A DNA stretch of 64,000 nucleotides from contig OY718804.1 of NCBI GenBank assembly GCA_963070105.1, positions 2,644,817-2,708,816 of the forward strand. Direction: 5' to 3'. The translations under genes were made by a program, and so were the position numbers. The stretch comes from Litomosoides sigmodontis (taxonomy: Eukaryota; Nematoda; Chromadorea; Rhabditida; Onchocercidae). The notes under the pieces are model-generated. The model searched no databases, was not told the DNA's origin, and saw only the letters and a program-made list of their open reading frames with translations. Shown here in pieces: positions 1 through 11,135 of this stretch (position 1 is its first letter; every line of letters begins with the position of its first letter).

Positions 1-2007
1 GTGAAATAATTTTTGATTGATTTAATAGAAAAAACAATCAAACTTGTCAGATTGATTACGTCACTCTTATCATAGCTAACAAATAATTAAGTTTTGAGTG
101 CATTGAAACATATCCGTTCAATTCTCACACATTGATCGGTGATGATTTGTAATTCGATGGATGTTAGCTGCTTCCTTTTAATAGAAAATGAAAAATTTAC
201 AAAACTCTCACGAAACTTTTTTTTTCACCAAGCAAAATGTCAAATCAATGAAAATAATATCTCAAACATTCAATTAATACGCCAATTAGTATTCATATTT
301 CATTGAAATTTCTCGCCTATCATAGATGATGACCAGTGGGACAATGTTATGCTGGAAAATAAAAGTTTATATATCAAATAACAAAAAACGTGTTAAATTA
401 CGTAACAAGTTACACGTGAGAAAAGTTGCAAAGTTACACGTGTTACAAGCTTTAGCACTTAACGATCAACAGATAATTCTCTAAAATGTATTAAAATTTA
501 CCACATTTTCTTCTTTTTCTTTTTTTCGTCTTTTTCTTTTCTTTTCTTTCTCTTTCTTTTTTTATTCTTTTCTTTTTTTCCCACCAAACAAAATGTGAGT
601 GACATTGCAAATAATGCAAAAAAAAGAAAAAAGAAAGCCGACCAAATTTTCTCAGCAAAATTTACGGTCACTTTTTTTTTGAACTTTTTTTTCTCTCTTC
701 AAAAAATAATAATTTTTGTGAAGAAATGAGACAACTGTTGATGCTTATCGTTTTACAAACATTTTTCACTCATTTCCACTGCAAATTTCGTCATTAAGTG
801 GACAAAAAAGTATCAATTTAATCGTTTAAAATTATTTTAAAATAAATTTTAAAAAATTTTCTTTTTCACGCCATTGATCGATAATTTTTCATTTAATTCA
901 CTTTTTAAGTGCAATCTTTTCATCTTGAATGATTGCAAATGTAAAAGAGATTTAATTACATTACAGGTGTGTGATCATTCTGACATAGCTAATGCTTATT
1001 ATTCTTTCAATACTTTGATAGTAGTAGTAAGTGATTTCAGGTTAAGCAGGCTGTTATCATCAATGATAATGGTGCATTAACAGAGCAAGCAAAATGAAGT
1101 GGTGAATTTTGCTTTTTTTTTTTACGAAATAATTTTATACGCTTTTACGTTTGCTTTTTACTTTTACTTTTACTTTTACTTCTTTTATTTTTACTCTTAC
1201 TTTTACTTTTACTTTTGCTTTTACTTTTACTTTACACTTACTTTTACACTTACTTTTGTACTTGCTTTTACACTTTACGCTTTTACATTTGCACATACGT
1301 GACAATTACACGTCTAATACAAGAAAAAAAACATTTGTAATAATTGAAGTGCTATTTCCTTTATTTTAGATTGATCGAAATTCGAATTTTTCTTCAAAAA
1401 TTATATATTGTCTGACACAAATTATTGTCTAACTTTTTATTGCTTTAATAAAATGAGTAGGAGAGACTGATTTCAATAATATTTATAATATTCCTTAAAA
1501 TATTCATTTGCTCTCTACATTTTTCACTATTATCAATGTTGTATCAATTTATCATTTAACTCTAGTTTATCATTTTAATTAATGGAAGAGTAGAAGTAAT
1601 GAATCTGTTCTCTTTCTCTCTTCCCCCTCCACTCTCTCTCTCCCTTTCTTTTGACAATTGTTCTTCTTTGCTTAATAAAACCATTAATTAATTAATGTTT
1701 AGGATAAACTTCAAAAACAAAAAAAAAACAATAATTGCTTTTCTCTCTTGCTCTCTCTCTCTCCTCCATAATTTTTTTTTGTGTACAGTATTAGTCTGAT
1801 TTTTGTCTACAAGAACACCTGCATTAGAGGTATTTTCGTAGCAGCAAATTCACAAATTTATAACTAATTCACATCTTTGCATTTATTAATTAATTTAATT
1901 AAATCCGCTGCAAAATAGAAGTAATAAAAGTATAAAATTCCTAATTTAAAAAAAGTTTTCAACCTTACAAGAAAATATTTGTGCGTAATTTGCAAATAAT
2001 TTTGCAG
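1..2007. other. AT-rich non-coding DNA with simple repeats
   Basis: I see no supportable exon here. The stretch has polypyrimidine runs (about 515-580 and 1610-1660), short poly-A/T runs, and a degenerate TTTTAC hexamer array at about 1137-1291. It probably holds upstream sequence or an intron of the gene whose exons begin at 2008, because that gene has no start codon I can place. Confidence 0.5.
1137..1291. repeat. Degenerate TTTTAC hexamer array
   Basis: Many copies of TTTTAC and close variants (CTTTTG, CTTACT) follow each other. Open frames across it consist only of Phe/Tyr/Thr/Leu repeats and are not genes. Confidence 0.85.
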
Positions 2008-3057
2008 CACTTCGATCAAGTCATGCATCGCTGGAGCACTCATTGCCAGACGAAAGCGTAAGAGGTGCCGCGCTTTACTCGTCCTCTTCGTCGACGTTTC
2101 ACGAGTACGCTTCCGACCTGGAAAGCGTTGAAGGAATAAAGAAGATATCTTGCGCAGCTATAATGGTTTCCCATCCAAAATTATCGCAAGTGAGCGTTCC
2201 AACCCGAAACCTAAGCGTCACCGTTGATCATATTCCTACAAAGTATTTTTTCAACTTTTTTTTTTTTGCTTGAAATTTCCCTTCTCATTTTGCGCTTAAT
2301 AAATTGACAACTCAGTGGCACGCCATTTTGCTTATGCATTTCCAGTTTCGATCATTTAAATTGCGCGCGCCTGATAGTGGTAATAGCCAGCGACAGTGCT
2401 AGTGAGCAATGCTTTGAATTTCTCGTCATAATTTTAAAAATTAAATTTTAGATGCAATTAGTTATAATTGCTAATAGTAAATAATGGTGGACAATAAATA
2501 ATAAATAATGTAATAATATAATAATAAATAATAAATATGTAATAAAAATAGTAATGATAGCAATAGCAAAATTATAATAAATAAACAATAGCAATAATAA
2601 ATGATAAACAAATGTGCAAAGAGGAAAATGTTAGCTGCGACATCACCGCATGTGACATTAATCGGGTGACCAAATGAAAATGAAATTTCAATTGCGCAGC
2701 CATCTGACTTATTCGATAGCAAAAAGAACCGAAATATCTTGCATTACTTTAGCTTCCATAATTTTACATTTTCATTTCAGTCACTGACATATTTCGGAAT
2801 TCGCTTTTTCCATTTCACTGAGAATAAATTATAAAGTGTTTTGGTGGACATTAATCCTTTTTAAATGCTATCAACGATTACTTTCAAATTTCAGCAGCAA
2901 TCACGCAAAAAAGTCAATCGACGTGAGGCCTTTATCAGTCACGCCAAGAGATATTAAACGAACAGGTTTAAAGCGATCACGTCGTCACGTGATCCTTGGG
3001 ATTGCAGCAATAGCTATATTTGGCATAGCATTTGTAATATGGCTCACGTGCTCTTGA
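2008..3057 (+). CDS. Tail-anchored membrane protein, unknown function (5' end missing)
   Basis: Two exons are supported: 2008-2242 and 2895-3057. The first follows a TTTTGCAG acceptor and starts inside a codon, so at least one more 5' exon exists, upstream in the window or beyond it. The first donor (ACAAA|GTATTT) and second acceptor (ATTTCAG|CAGC) agree in phase. The readable part is about 132 residues: a Ser-rich, polar N-terminal region, a basic stretch (KRTGLKRSRRH) and a C-terminal hydrophobic helix ending IWLTCS before TGA. A single helix at the very end with basic residues before it is the layout of a tail-anchored protein with a cytosolic N-terminus. I do not recognise the family. An earlier donor at CAA|GTGAGC (2189/2190) is possible and would shorten the first exon. 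Confidence 0.6.
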
Positions 3058-4337
3058 ATCATCCATCCCTCCTTAAATTAATTTAAAATTTTGAAATTAA
3101 TTTATAGAATTGTTTCATATTCAATGAAACAATAACGGAGTTGTTACAAATTGGATAATTTTTCAGCAAAGGTTTCTTTTATTAACAAAATTACTGAAAT
3201 TAAGTTATTGATTGGTACGCAATTCAAGGCCTTCCAAGAATTTAACGTACAGGAAGGAGGAAGGAAGTCATAAAATTGGGTATTACAAATTGCATGATTT
3301 AGCTAGTTCCAACGTTTTTTTCATTTATATTTATAAAATGAAATTTAATAATTGCTAGAATTTCATAACTTCGAAGTTCAAAATATCTAACTGCTTGCAA
3401 TAATTCATTGAATATTTTCTTTGCCCATTTAATTATCAGCAAATCATTTATTTTTGGTTTAAAAAATTGAAACTACGCGTCTAAATATGTTGTATTTTAA
3501 TTATGAATTCGAAAAATTAATCCATCCATGCATCTTGTAATTTTGTAATTTGTAATGAATGCGCAATCGATAAAGTTTCCGTGTATGATTTTTGGTGAAA
3601 TTTGGATTCAAAATATTTAAAGTAGTGAAAATGGAAGGAAAAATTATGTGACATTAGCTTCAAAAGGTAAATAGAAGTAAAACATTGAATTGAAATTGCA
3701 ATTTATTATCATTTTACTCAAAAAAGCGAAAATCAACGTGACATTTAGCAGTTTTTTTAATTTAAGAATTTTAATTAAAATTTTGCTTATGAAATTTGAC
3801 ATTTTTCTTATTGTTTTCTTTTTCATTTCAAATTATAATTTTTGCCATTAAAATGCATACTTTCTGTGCACTGTACAAGTCCATTTGCTCATTACCATCA
3901 ATTTTCCCTCATTGTGAGATCGTGAAATTTCAGATAATTTAATTAGTAACTTTCTACTTAAAAGTTTCAAGTTATCAGGCGCAAAATTGGTAGTATTTAA
4001 ACATTTTACGCAAAATTAGAAATTTTAAATTATTAGGCGTAAATTAGTGGTGTATTTTGAACAGTGCGCACAATGTCGCATTGCAATATTAGCATAAATC
4101 ACTTGACTTATTTACAAATTTTATTAATTATTAGCTTATGGAAGTGAAAAGTCTAACGAGCACATACGTTCTCTTTCATAAGAAGCAGCAGCTAATATAA
4201 ATGTGAACTTTTATTCTGAAACATATATTTTTGTGATGTTTTTTTCGTTTAGTTTAATTCAAAGAAAAAAAATCAAAAATTATCGATCGAATAATCTAAA
4301 ATAACAATTTGAAAATTAATTTGAAATTTCTTAACAG
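3058..4337. other. Intergenic, nothing recognised
   Basis: AT-rich sequence between the end of the tail-anchored protein gene and the 3' end of the minus-strand secreted protein gene. Only short low-complexity open frames occur, for example minus 3644-3826, which is Lys/Ile/Asn-rich and has no splice context. Confidence 0.5.
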
Positions 4338-5690
4338 CTAAATTGATCGTAAATTCGTCAAGTATTCACGATGTCCAGGTAATAGACGTGTACCTAACCA
4401 ACAACTATTGAATATACATTTCCTGCATTGATAAACATCAAATTTTTCACTGGTCGTTTTTCGCTCAATCTGTCGTATCAATCGATCAAAACAACGCTTA
4501 TCTTTTAGCGTCACCGAACCGGGCAAATTCTCACCTGCATGAAGGCCAAAATTTCTAAAAATTTACATTTAAAATTTTATAAAATGCTAAAAAAATTAAT
4601 CTTAAAATGAGACAAATCTTTCAATAATCTGAAAGTACGAAGTGGTAAGAATGCAATGCAAAATACTGCCCCGAATAAATCTGTGATCATAGCTTTCATC
4701 GATCGATTAAAATTACTTACTGAAAATTCGAATTCAACAAAGCTAACTTAACCCGATACAATTCCGTTCCGGGATCATCGTGTAGAAATCCCAATATCCT
4801 GATCCGGAAGCACGTCGTCGATATAGGTTAAACCATGATGTATCATGACGAATTTGCTGTGTACCAATACGATACCAACCAAGTGGTAATTTCGTATCCA
4901 ATCCTTCTTCCTCCTCTAAATTACCACCGCTAAACGGAATATGCGTTTCACATGTAACAGTACTGAAAAATTTTTTTTGTAATCAAATTTACGAGTGAAA
5001 TTAATTACATAAACAAAGCATCAAAAAGATGTAGTAATATGTTCGAATTTAATTTTTCCATTTTTATTCCATCGATTTCAATTTAGCTCTTTAACAAAAT
5101 TTAATCTCAACAAAATTTAACAAATACAATTTCTTCAATGATTGCTTATCAAAATTCACATCACTTATTTTATTTCAACTTCATTTCAATCATTTTAAAA
5201 TGAATTTAAAAGAGAAAAGAGAAAAAAAAAGCCATACCCACATGTAATCTCATTTGTATTTCGATAATATGTGCAGTAAATATTTCTGAAATTTTGATTT
5301 CACTGACGGTTTAGTTTTTGCCTAAACATTTCATAATTCACTCACTATTATCCCTATATGTCGCAAAAAATATTGGAAATTTATTGTTTCTTCCAAAATT
5401 CTCCATTTCATTTCCATAATTCATTTTAATTTTATCCTCTCTAATTTATCATTGAATAAATAAAATAGAACAATTAGAGGATATGAATAATTTAGATCGC
5501 CTAAAATTAAATTTAGGAAGGGGAGATTTTACTATTACAATACTGCATTTTAGTTACCTACCTATCGCTAAAGATGTTCTTTGATAATAGGAGAAATTTC
5601 ACAGTTCAATTTAGGATTAACTTACTCGGTCCAGGCTTTGCAATTGATAAGTGAAAAAATGAAAGCTTTCAGCCAAAAGTTTTCAATCAT
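4338..5690 (-). CDS. Secreted tlde1/DUF2778-like protein with Ser at the catalytic Cys position
   Basis: Four exons in transcript order: 5690-5626, 5285-5238, 4962-4753, 4554-4338, all phases agreeing; 179 residues. It begins MIENFWLKAFIFSLINC, a short hydrophobic signal sequence, so the product is probably secreted. The core carries, in order, the marks I associate with the bacterial tlde1/DUF2778 (L,D-transpeptidase-like) family: PFSGG (47-51), LPLGWYRIG (63-71), WFNLY (81-85), GNFGLHAG (108-115), PGSVTL (119-124) and CFDRL (129-133). His113 fits the conserved active-site His. The position normally holding the nucleophilic Cys after a small residue reads Ser121. Extra cysteines (26, 37, 42, 106, 129, 151, 154, 159) suit an oxidising, extracellular setting. 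The C-terminal 45 residues with CxxCxxxxC are outside the bacterial domain. The gene has proper nematode introns, so it is not bacterial contamination. Family assignment is from remembered motifs, not a search; function is unknown. Confidence 0.65.
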
Positions 5691-6193
5691 TTTTCACTTT
5701 GATCATTCCTCGATAGAATAAGATAGGTGATAGATGAATGGGAAAGATCGTTACAGTCTATCAAGCATGATTTAATCCGAAATTTAAGCTAACTCTACGA
5801 ACAAATCAATCTCTCATGATTCACTCTTCCTCATTCTGAAACAAACACCCATTAAAGTTATTCAAAAAAGTGATAAAGATAATTCTGGAAAAATAAGTTA
5901 TGATTCTATTTTAATCAAATTTAAATTAATACTACGTGAAATCAAAGATCAGATCCGGAAAATGAAAAAATCGTTGGTAAATTGTTATGCTTCAAAATGC
6001 ATGCGAAACCTATCAATCATCTTGAAATAAGCCTAACAATCTATGTCATATGCTGGATTGATCCATGAACATTGATTGAGTAGCACCACAAGACGTCAAA
6101 GGTTAATGCTAAGCACTAATTTTGAAATTTTTTTTTTGAAAAAAAACGGAGAAAAAAAAGCAATTCAACATCCTACAGAGTAAAATGTGAAAT

Positions 6194-6244
<51 letters not shown>

Positions 6245-8098
6245 CGTCAACTATCAATTTCAACTATCAACATTGGATGGTGGTTCGGTTGAAAATTAAA
6301 AACCGGTTCAAGGTCGCATACTATGATGCATCAAACACACTTCTCCTCCTCTGTTTGATGTTTTCGCTGTCAAAATTTGAAATACATCCTAAAATTTTTA
6401 TCCCTGAAAATTTAACTGAATATGAAATACATCCGGATATTCTTTTATTAAAATTTCATAGTCCATTTTTCTAAAATTTCACTCTTTCATTTACATAATT
6501 AATAATTTACCAGCATTCCCTTCATATCTGGCAAATAATTTTATAAAATTATCATTAACTCATCTAACAACATTCATAGAGGCATGGGACCTTTCAGTTT
6601 TATTATCTCGAAATCACTGCCAGAATTATTGGCTGTATTAAATTTTCTACTTACTTCTACATAATTGATAATTCAGTGAACTGTGGTAAAATGTTGGTTT
6701 CAATTGTTGAATGTAAATTAATGACAAGTGTAGGTAGAGGAACAGTATTTGTTGCTTGAAGTTATATTATGATAGCATTGATATCAAATAATAAGAGTTC
6801 GTGTGATTGCAAAACCCATTTTGATAATAAATCGTATTAATAATTCTAGCAATTTACTTTTCTACGCTGTTTGAAATAAACAGAAAGAAATTTCAAACTT
6901 CTACAGGAAGAATTAAAGAAAGAACAAAATATTCGCGGATTAAATTTGATTATAATTCTGATTTGATAGCTTATTGTGTGTTACGCGTATGACAGAAAAA
7001 AAACCACTACGTGTGAAACAAAAAAATTTTTATAGCATAAAACGAATACAGTAATAAAACATTGGAAAAATCTTTCTAAACATGAAAATTTAGCACCATT
7101 CTTAACAATGAATATTATGTAGAAACTGTAAAAATACAAAAGAATGAAAAAAAAATCATTTGCACAAATGAAGCTGTAAAAATTTTAAATCCTCAAAATA
7201 AGGATGAAAATGAAATTCTTAATTCAAAAAAAAAAATGTTCGGACTAATTTGATGTGGATGACGAACAAAAACAGCTGCTAAATGCAGATGTTTAATTTG
7301 ATTTAAATGTTAGGATATACTTCTAAAGCTATTGTGCACTTCAATAGACTGTATAAATCATGCATCCTCTTGGCGTTGTGATACAATACGTCAGTTAAGA
7401 AGATGTAAATGCTCAAGCAGATTCAGATGACAATATACCAGTTTAAATGATTGATGATCTAAAATTGGAACAAAGAAGAAAAAAGAAATAGTCTGACAAA
7501 AAAAGACTTGCATAAATCATGGAAACTTTAACTAGAGGCATATACATTTAAAGCCACCAAAATGCATCGAATATTCACCTAAAATTGCAAAATTTTTAAG
7601 AGGTAAGCATAACAAGGCCACTACAACATATAAAAGCTATGAACAACAATTAAAAAAAACATCTGCTTATGTGAGATCTTATAAAATAACTACGAATGCC
7701 AAAAAACGCCCACTGATAGTGTTACCATTAAAAAAAAAAAGTGAATAAAATTTTTTAATTAAAAATAATTAACGTTAAGCTTTTTTTAATTGCTGATGCT
7801 GGAAAAATGCTACTCAGAGCTAACCAACAAACATCGACTAAAAAGTTAATTGACCAAATTTCATTCGAAAAAACTGTAAAACGAAAAAGTTGGCAATTCA
7901 TATGCTTTATAGAATGAGAATTTGTAGATGCCCCAGCATTTCCTTGAAAATTTTTTAGAGAACAGGAAACAGGCAAAAATTTTAACTTAATTAACGTCGC
8001 GATATGTTTGCTAATGAGATGTCCTAATATTCGAAAATGAGATGAAGGTTTACACCAGAAACAACTGGTAACAATAGAGAGATGAACAAAGGCAATAT
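5691..8098. other. Intergenic, with CA repeat and a possible decayed coding relic
   Basis: No intact gene seen. A (CA)n microsatellite lies at 6197-6242. From about 6900 to 7980 the plus strand has several short frames with coding-like composition broken by stops and frameshifts, the longest at about 7520-7745. I could not assign them to a family. Confidence 0.4.
6197..6242. repeat. (CA)n microsatellite, 23 units
   Basis: Perfect AC dinucleotide repeat read directly. Confidence 0.97.
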
Positions 8099-9863
8099 TC
8101 AGGGTCTTTTGAAAGTTTTCTTAATTAATGCCATTCGTTGATTATGTGCTGCCATTTCGGTGTTCTTTTGAACATTCTCCATACTCTCTGATTTCAGCTG
8201 AGGTTCCTGTTTCGGGTGAGAAGAATAGTTATAGTATCGTCGTAGAATGAAATCAACATCTGCTGCTTGTAAAGTATCGGAACCACGATGACGAGCAACC
8301 TTACATGACCGCTCAATGACCTAAAAAACATTAAAACTCTGAAAATTTCAAGATCACCAATTCAAAACCCATTGGAATCCCCAAATTAATAATAAATAGA
8401 ATTCTGCTTTTTAAAATCGTACGAAATCGTCAGAAATATTACTACTTAAGAAGTGGAAGAAATCATTGTTTTACACTTGGAATATACCTGATCAACGAAA
8501 TCGTCAACAAATTCAGTGAGCATAGCTTTTACAGGATCGTCAAGAATAGAGGTAGGATCAATTTGCCGTATGAGATCATCCAATTGCAAGGATTCAAGAA
8601 TTGATGTCGATCCTGGCATGTGACGCTGAAAGTTTATTAGTTTCACTTTCGAAAATTAATGGTAAATTCCGAAAAAAATAACACAATCTTTTTAAATAGA
8701 AACCAAACTTAGATTTTGAGAATTAGTTCAATGAAAGGACACAAAATCAAATAATCAATACCTACCTGTTCAGCAGCATGTTCAGCTTTGACCACCTCAA
8801 CATTTGGCTTCCATGCTACATTCGGCTGCGAGACTTCCACTGCCGCTTCTTTTAATTTGTTGGGATCTGAACATAAAAAAATCCCGTACTTCAACCTTTA
8901 TAATCAATCATGACTCTAATTAGCAAAATTTTGAACATCGAAGGAGTGCATGGAAAAAACACAAATAAATTCGCTTTTTGATTGGGATTTTCAAAAAATG
9001 CTGAAAAATGTACCCTCAAGAACGCTATTAATTGTTCTCTTCATCGAAATCGAAGATGCATTTATTCCTGCCAAAGGACGATAATTTCAAGTATCCATTC
9101 AGAAAACATTTTCACAATCATATTTCACTGTTAGGCATTAAAAATACAAAATATCAGAAAGTAAAGCAGTCGTTACATGCGACAATCAGAAAAGTAAAGT
9201 GTCTTATTTTAGAAGACAAATGAAAATTTGCACGATATGTTAACTTACCTTTCAATAACACATAAACGGTAAACAATAAAATAAGGCAGCCATTTGAAAA
9301 GCGGAGAAATTTAGCTTATTTCATAAAAAGCATCCGGTCATATTTGAAGCATTTCCTAATACATTAAAGTAAAACAATATGCTTGTGATAAAATCATTCG
9401 ATCAGATGGCCTGCTACATCGTTTTACGACCAGCAGATGTGTGCAAAAAATTAAAAACGAACCTAACGAGCAACTTGATGAATGTGGAATAATTTTATCT
9501 GTGAGAGATTGATGCGACATCGGCTTTATTGGGTATCGATTTACCACTCCAGCTGGTGATGATGCTACACTTCTCGATGCTGGCTAAATTTTTGTTGGTT
9601 TCAGCAAAATTGAACTTATAGATTAAACCGTATAAAAACTGAACAATGGAAAATAAAATTCTTGAAATCCTCGATAACGTTCTTACCATCGTTACAACTG
9701 CGATACGATGTTGTTTCTGAAGCAGCTCACCAACGGACATGTTAACAAAGGCAGGAGAATTATGAGAAGCAGCCTGGACAGTAATAGGTAAAGCTGACAC
9801 TACTGTAGCTGCAGAAGTTACTACCATTGTTGCAGATGTTGTTGGTATTTCATTTGACGACAT
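8099..9863 (-). CDS. taf-12: TFIID subunit TAF12
   Basis: Five exons in transcript order: 9863-9687, 9583-9463, 8866-8766, 8625-8488, 8320-8099; all phases agree; 252 residues. The N-terminal 130 residues are Ser/Thr/Ala-rich and poorly conserved. The histone-fold domain (about 146-210) contains DLIRQIDPTSILDDPVK, then FVDDFVDQVI, then HRGSDTLQAADVDFILRRYY, which is the TAF12 H2B-like fold that pairs with TAF4 in TFIID (and with ADA1 in SAGA). The start ATG lies 11 bases after an acceptor-like TTTTTTAG (ending at 9874), fitting spliced-leader addition. The short exon 2 (Ser/Pro-rich) is the least certain, but it is the only one found that links exon 1 (phase 0) to exon 3. It lies downstream of TTC27 on the same strand, 1.27 kb away. 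Confidence 0.92.
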
Positions 9864-10049
9864 TATCTAATCTCTAAAAAATTTACACAACTGCTTTTCG
9901 ACCAGTATCGCGTTTCGTACGTTTTCTAATTTTCAAGAAAAAAAAAAGATCATAAGACATTACTTCACGAACGTATAAAGAAATGTGAGAAGCAAATGCC
10001 AACAAATACAATCCTCGTCTCTTTGATCTGTTGAGAAAAAGGGAGATGC

Positions 10050-10074
10050 AAAAAAAAAAAAAAAAAAAAAAAAA
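10050..10074. repeat. Poly-A run
   Basis: Uninterrupted A tract of about 25 bases on the plus strand; it could be the tail of an old insertion, but I see no element body next to it. Confidence 0.9.
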
Positions 10075-11028
10075 CTCTAGTATGTATGTTTAGCATCAGC
10101 AACTGCAAAATGCTCTAACGTTTTTTAATTTCTCTTTTTCTGTATCTGAATAGTTGAGGCTATGAAGATTACATACTAAATTATACTAAGAACGAGACCT
10201 TCTAGAAGCGCCATTTTGAAATATTCAAAGATTAATGTTACTCACGCTGCACTGCACATCTCTTCTTTCTTCCTGTATTCTACTTTACAGCAAAATAAAT
10301 CTAATTCGCATAACGAATAAGGACTTAAGATGCAATGTCTCTATCATTCTCAACAAGTATAGAAACGTTTAATGGACCTCTTGTATCTTGTTCAAAAAAG
10401 TGAATCATGGGAAAGCATTGGAAAACAGAGAAAACCACAAAATTATCAGTATCTTTTGAATTAAAAAATTTATGCAACAATGACTGGAACGAAAAAATTT
10501 AACAATAGCAACATAACCGGTCTAAAATTTAAGAAATTCCACAGTGATCTAAAACAGTGATCTAAAATATAGGGTTCCTCGTATTGCCCGAAATCTAATC
10601 AGCGGTGGCAGAAGTGGAAAGATGAAACAATTGTTTCAACAAAGTTCGAACTTTGCTCACCGAAAAATTTTAATTAGAAACAATTTAAAAAAATAGTTAA
10701 ATAACAAATTCCAACAAAAAGGTCTATAACAAAAAGTTCTTTAAAAAATTAAAATAAAAACTGCTTCCTTATGCTGATAAAGATGAAGAGGAAATGGTGG
10801 AAAACCAAGTTCAAGTAAGATACAGTTAGCAGAGAAAAGTACAAGAATAACAAGAATCTACACTATGGAAGGGCGAATGAAAATATTTTTCATCTACTTA
10901 CTGCTTTTCATATTTTTATGAAAGGGTACTCTGGTGTACCAACATCTCCTGTTACTCTGTTTAGGATTCGTTTTCTTCTAATACTGTAGCTCTCACATTC
11001 AATTATCACATCTTGATTTAAGCAACTG

Positions 11029-11080
11029 TAATATGTGATCAAATCAAATATTACTAATATGTGATCAAATCAAATATTAC
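11029..11080. repeat. Two perfect 26-bp direct repeats
   Basis: The 26-bp unit starting TAATATGTGATC and ending AAATATTAC occurs twice back to back with no mismatch. Confidence 0.9.
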
Positions 11081-11135
11081 AACTACCCAACTTTACGTAC
11101 TTCATCTGTAAAACTTGCGGAATTGTACAATAATA

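Larger units (their letters stand above)
9864..11135. other. Intergenic between ttc-27 and taf-12
   Basis: No gene seen. Contains a 25-base poly-A run (10050-10074, plus strand) and a perfect 26-bp tandem duplication at 11029-11080. A short plus frame at about 10865 (hydrophobic, 18 codons) stops at once. Confidence 0.5.

Noticed and set aside
1099..1369. Phe/Tyr/Leu-rich open frames
   Set aside because: They are translations of the TTTTAC hexamer array.
10050..10074. Poly-A run as the tail of a retroposon
   Set aside because: No element body or target-site duplication was seen beside it.
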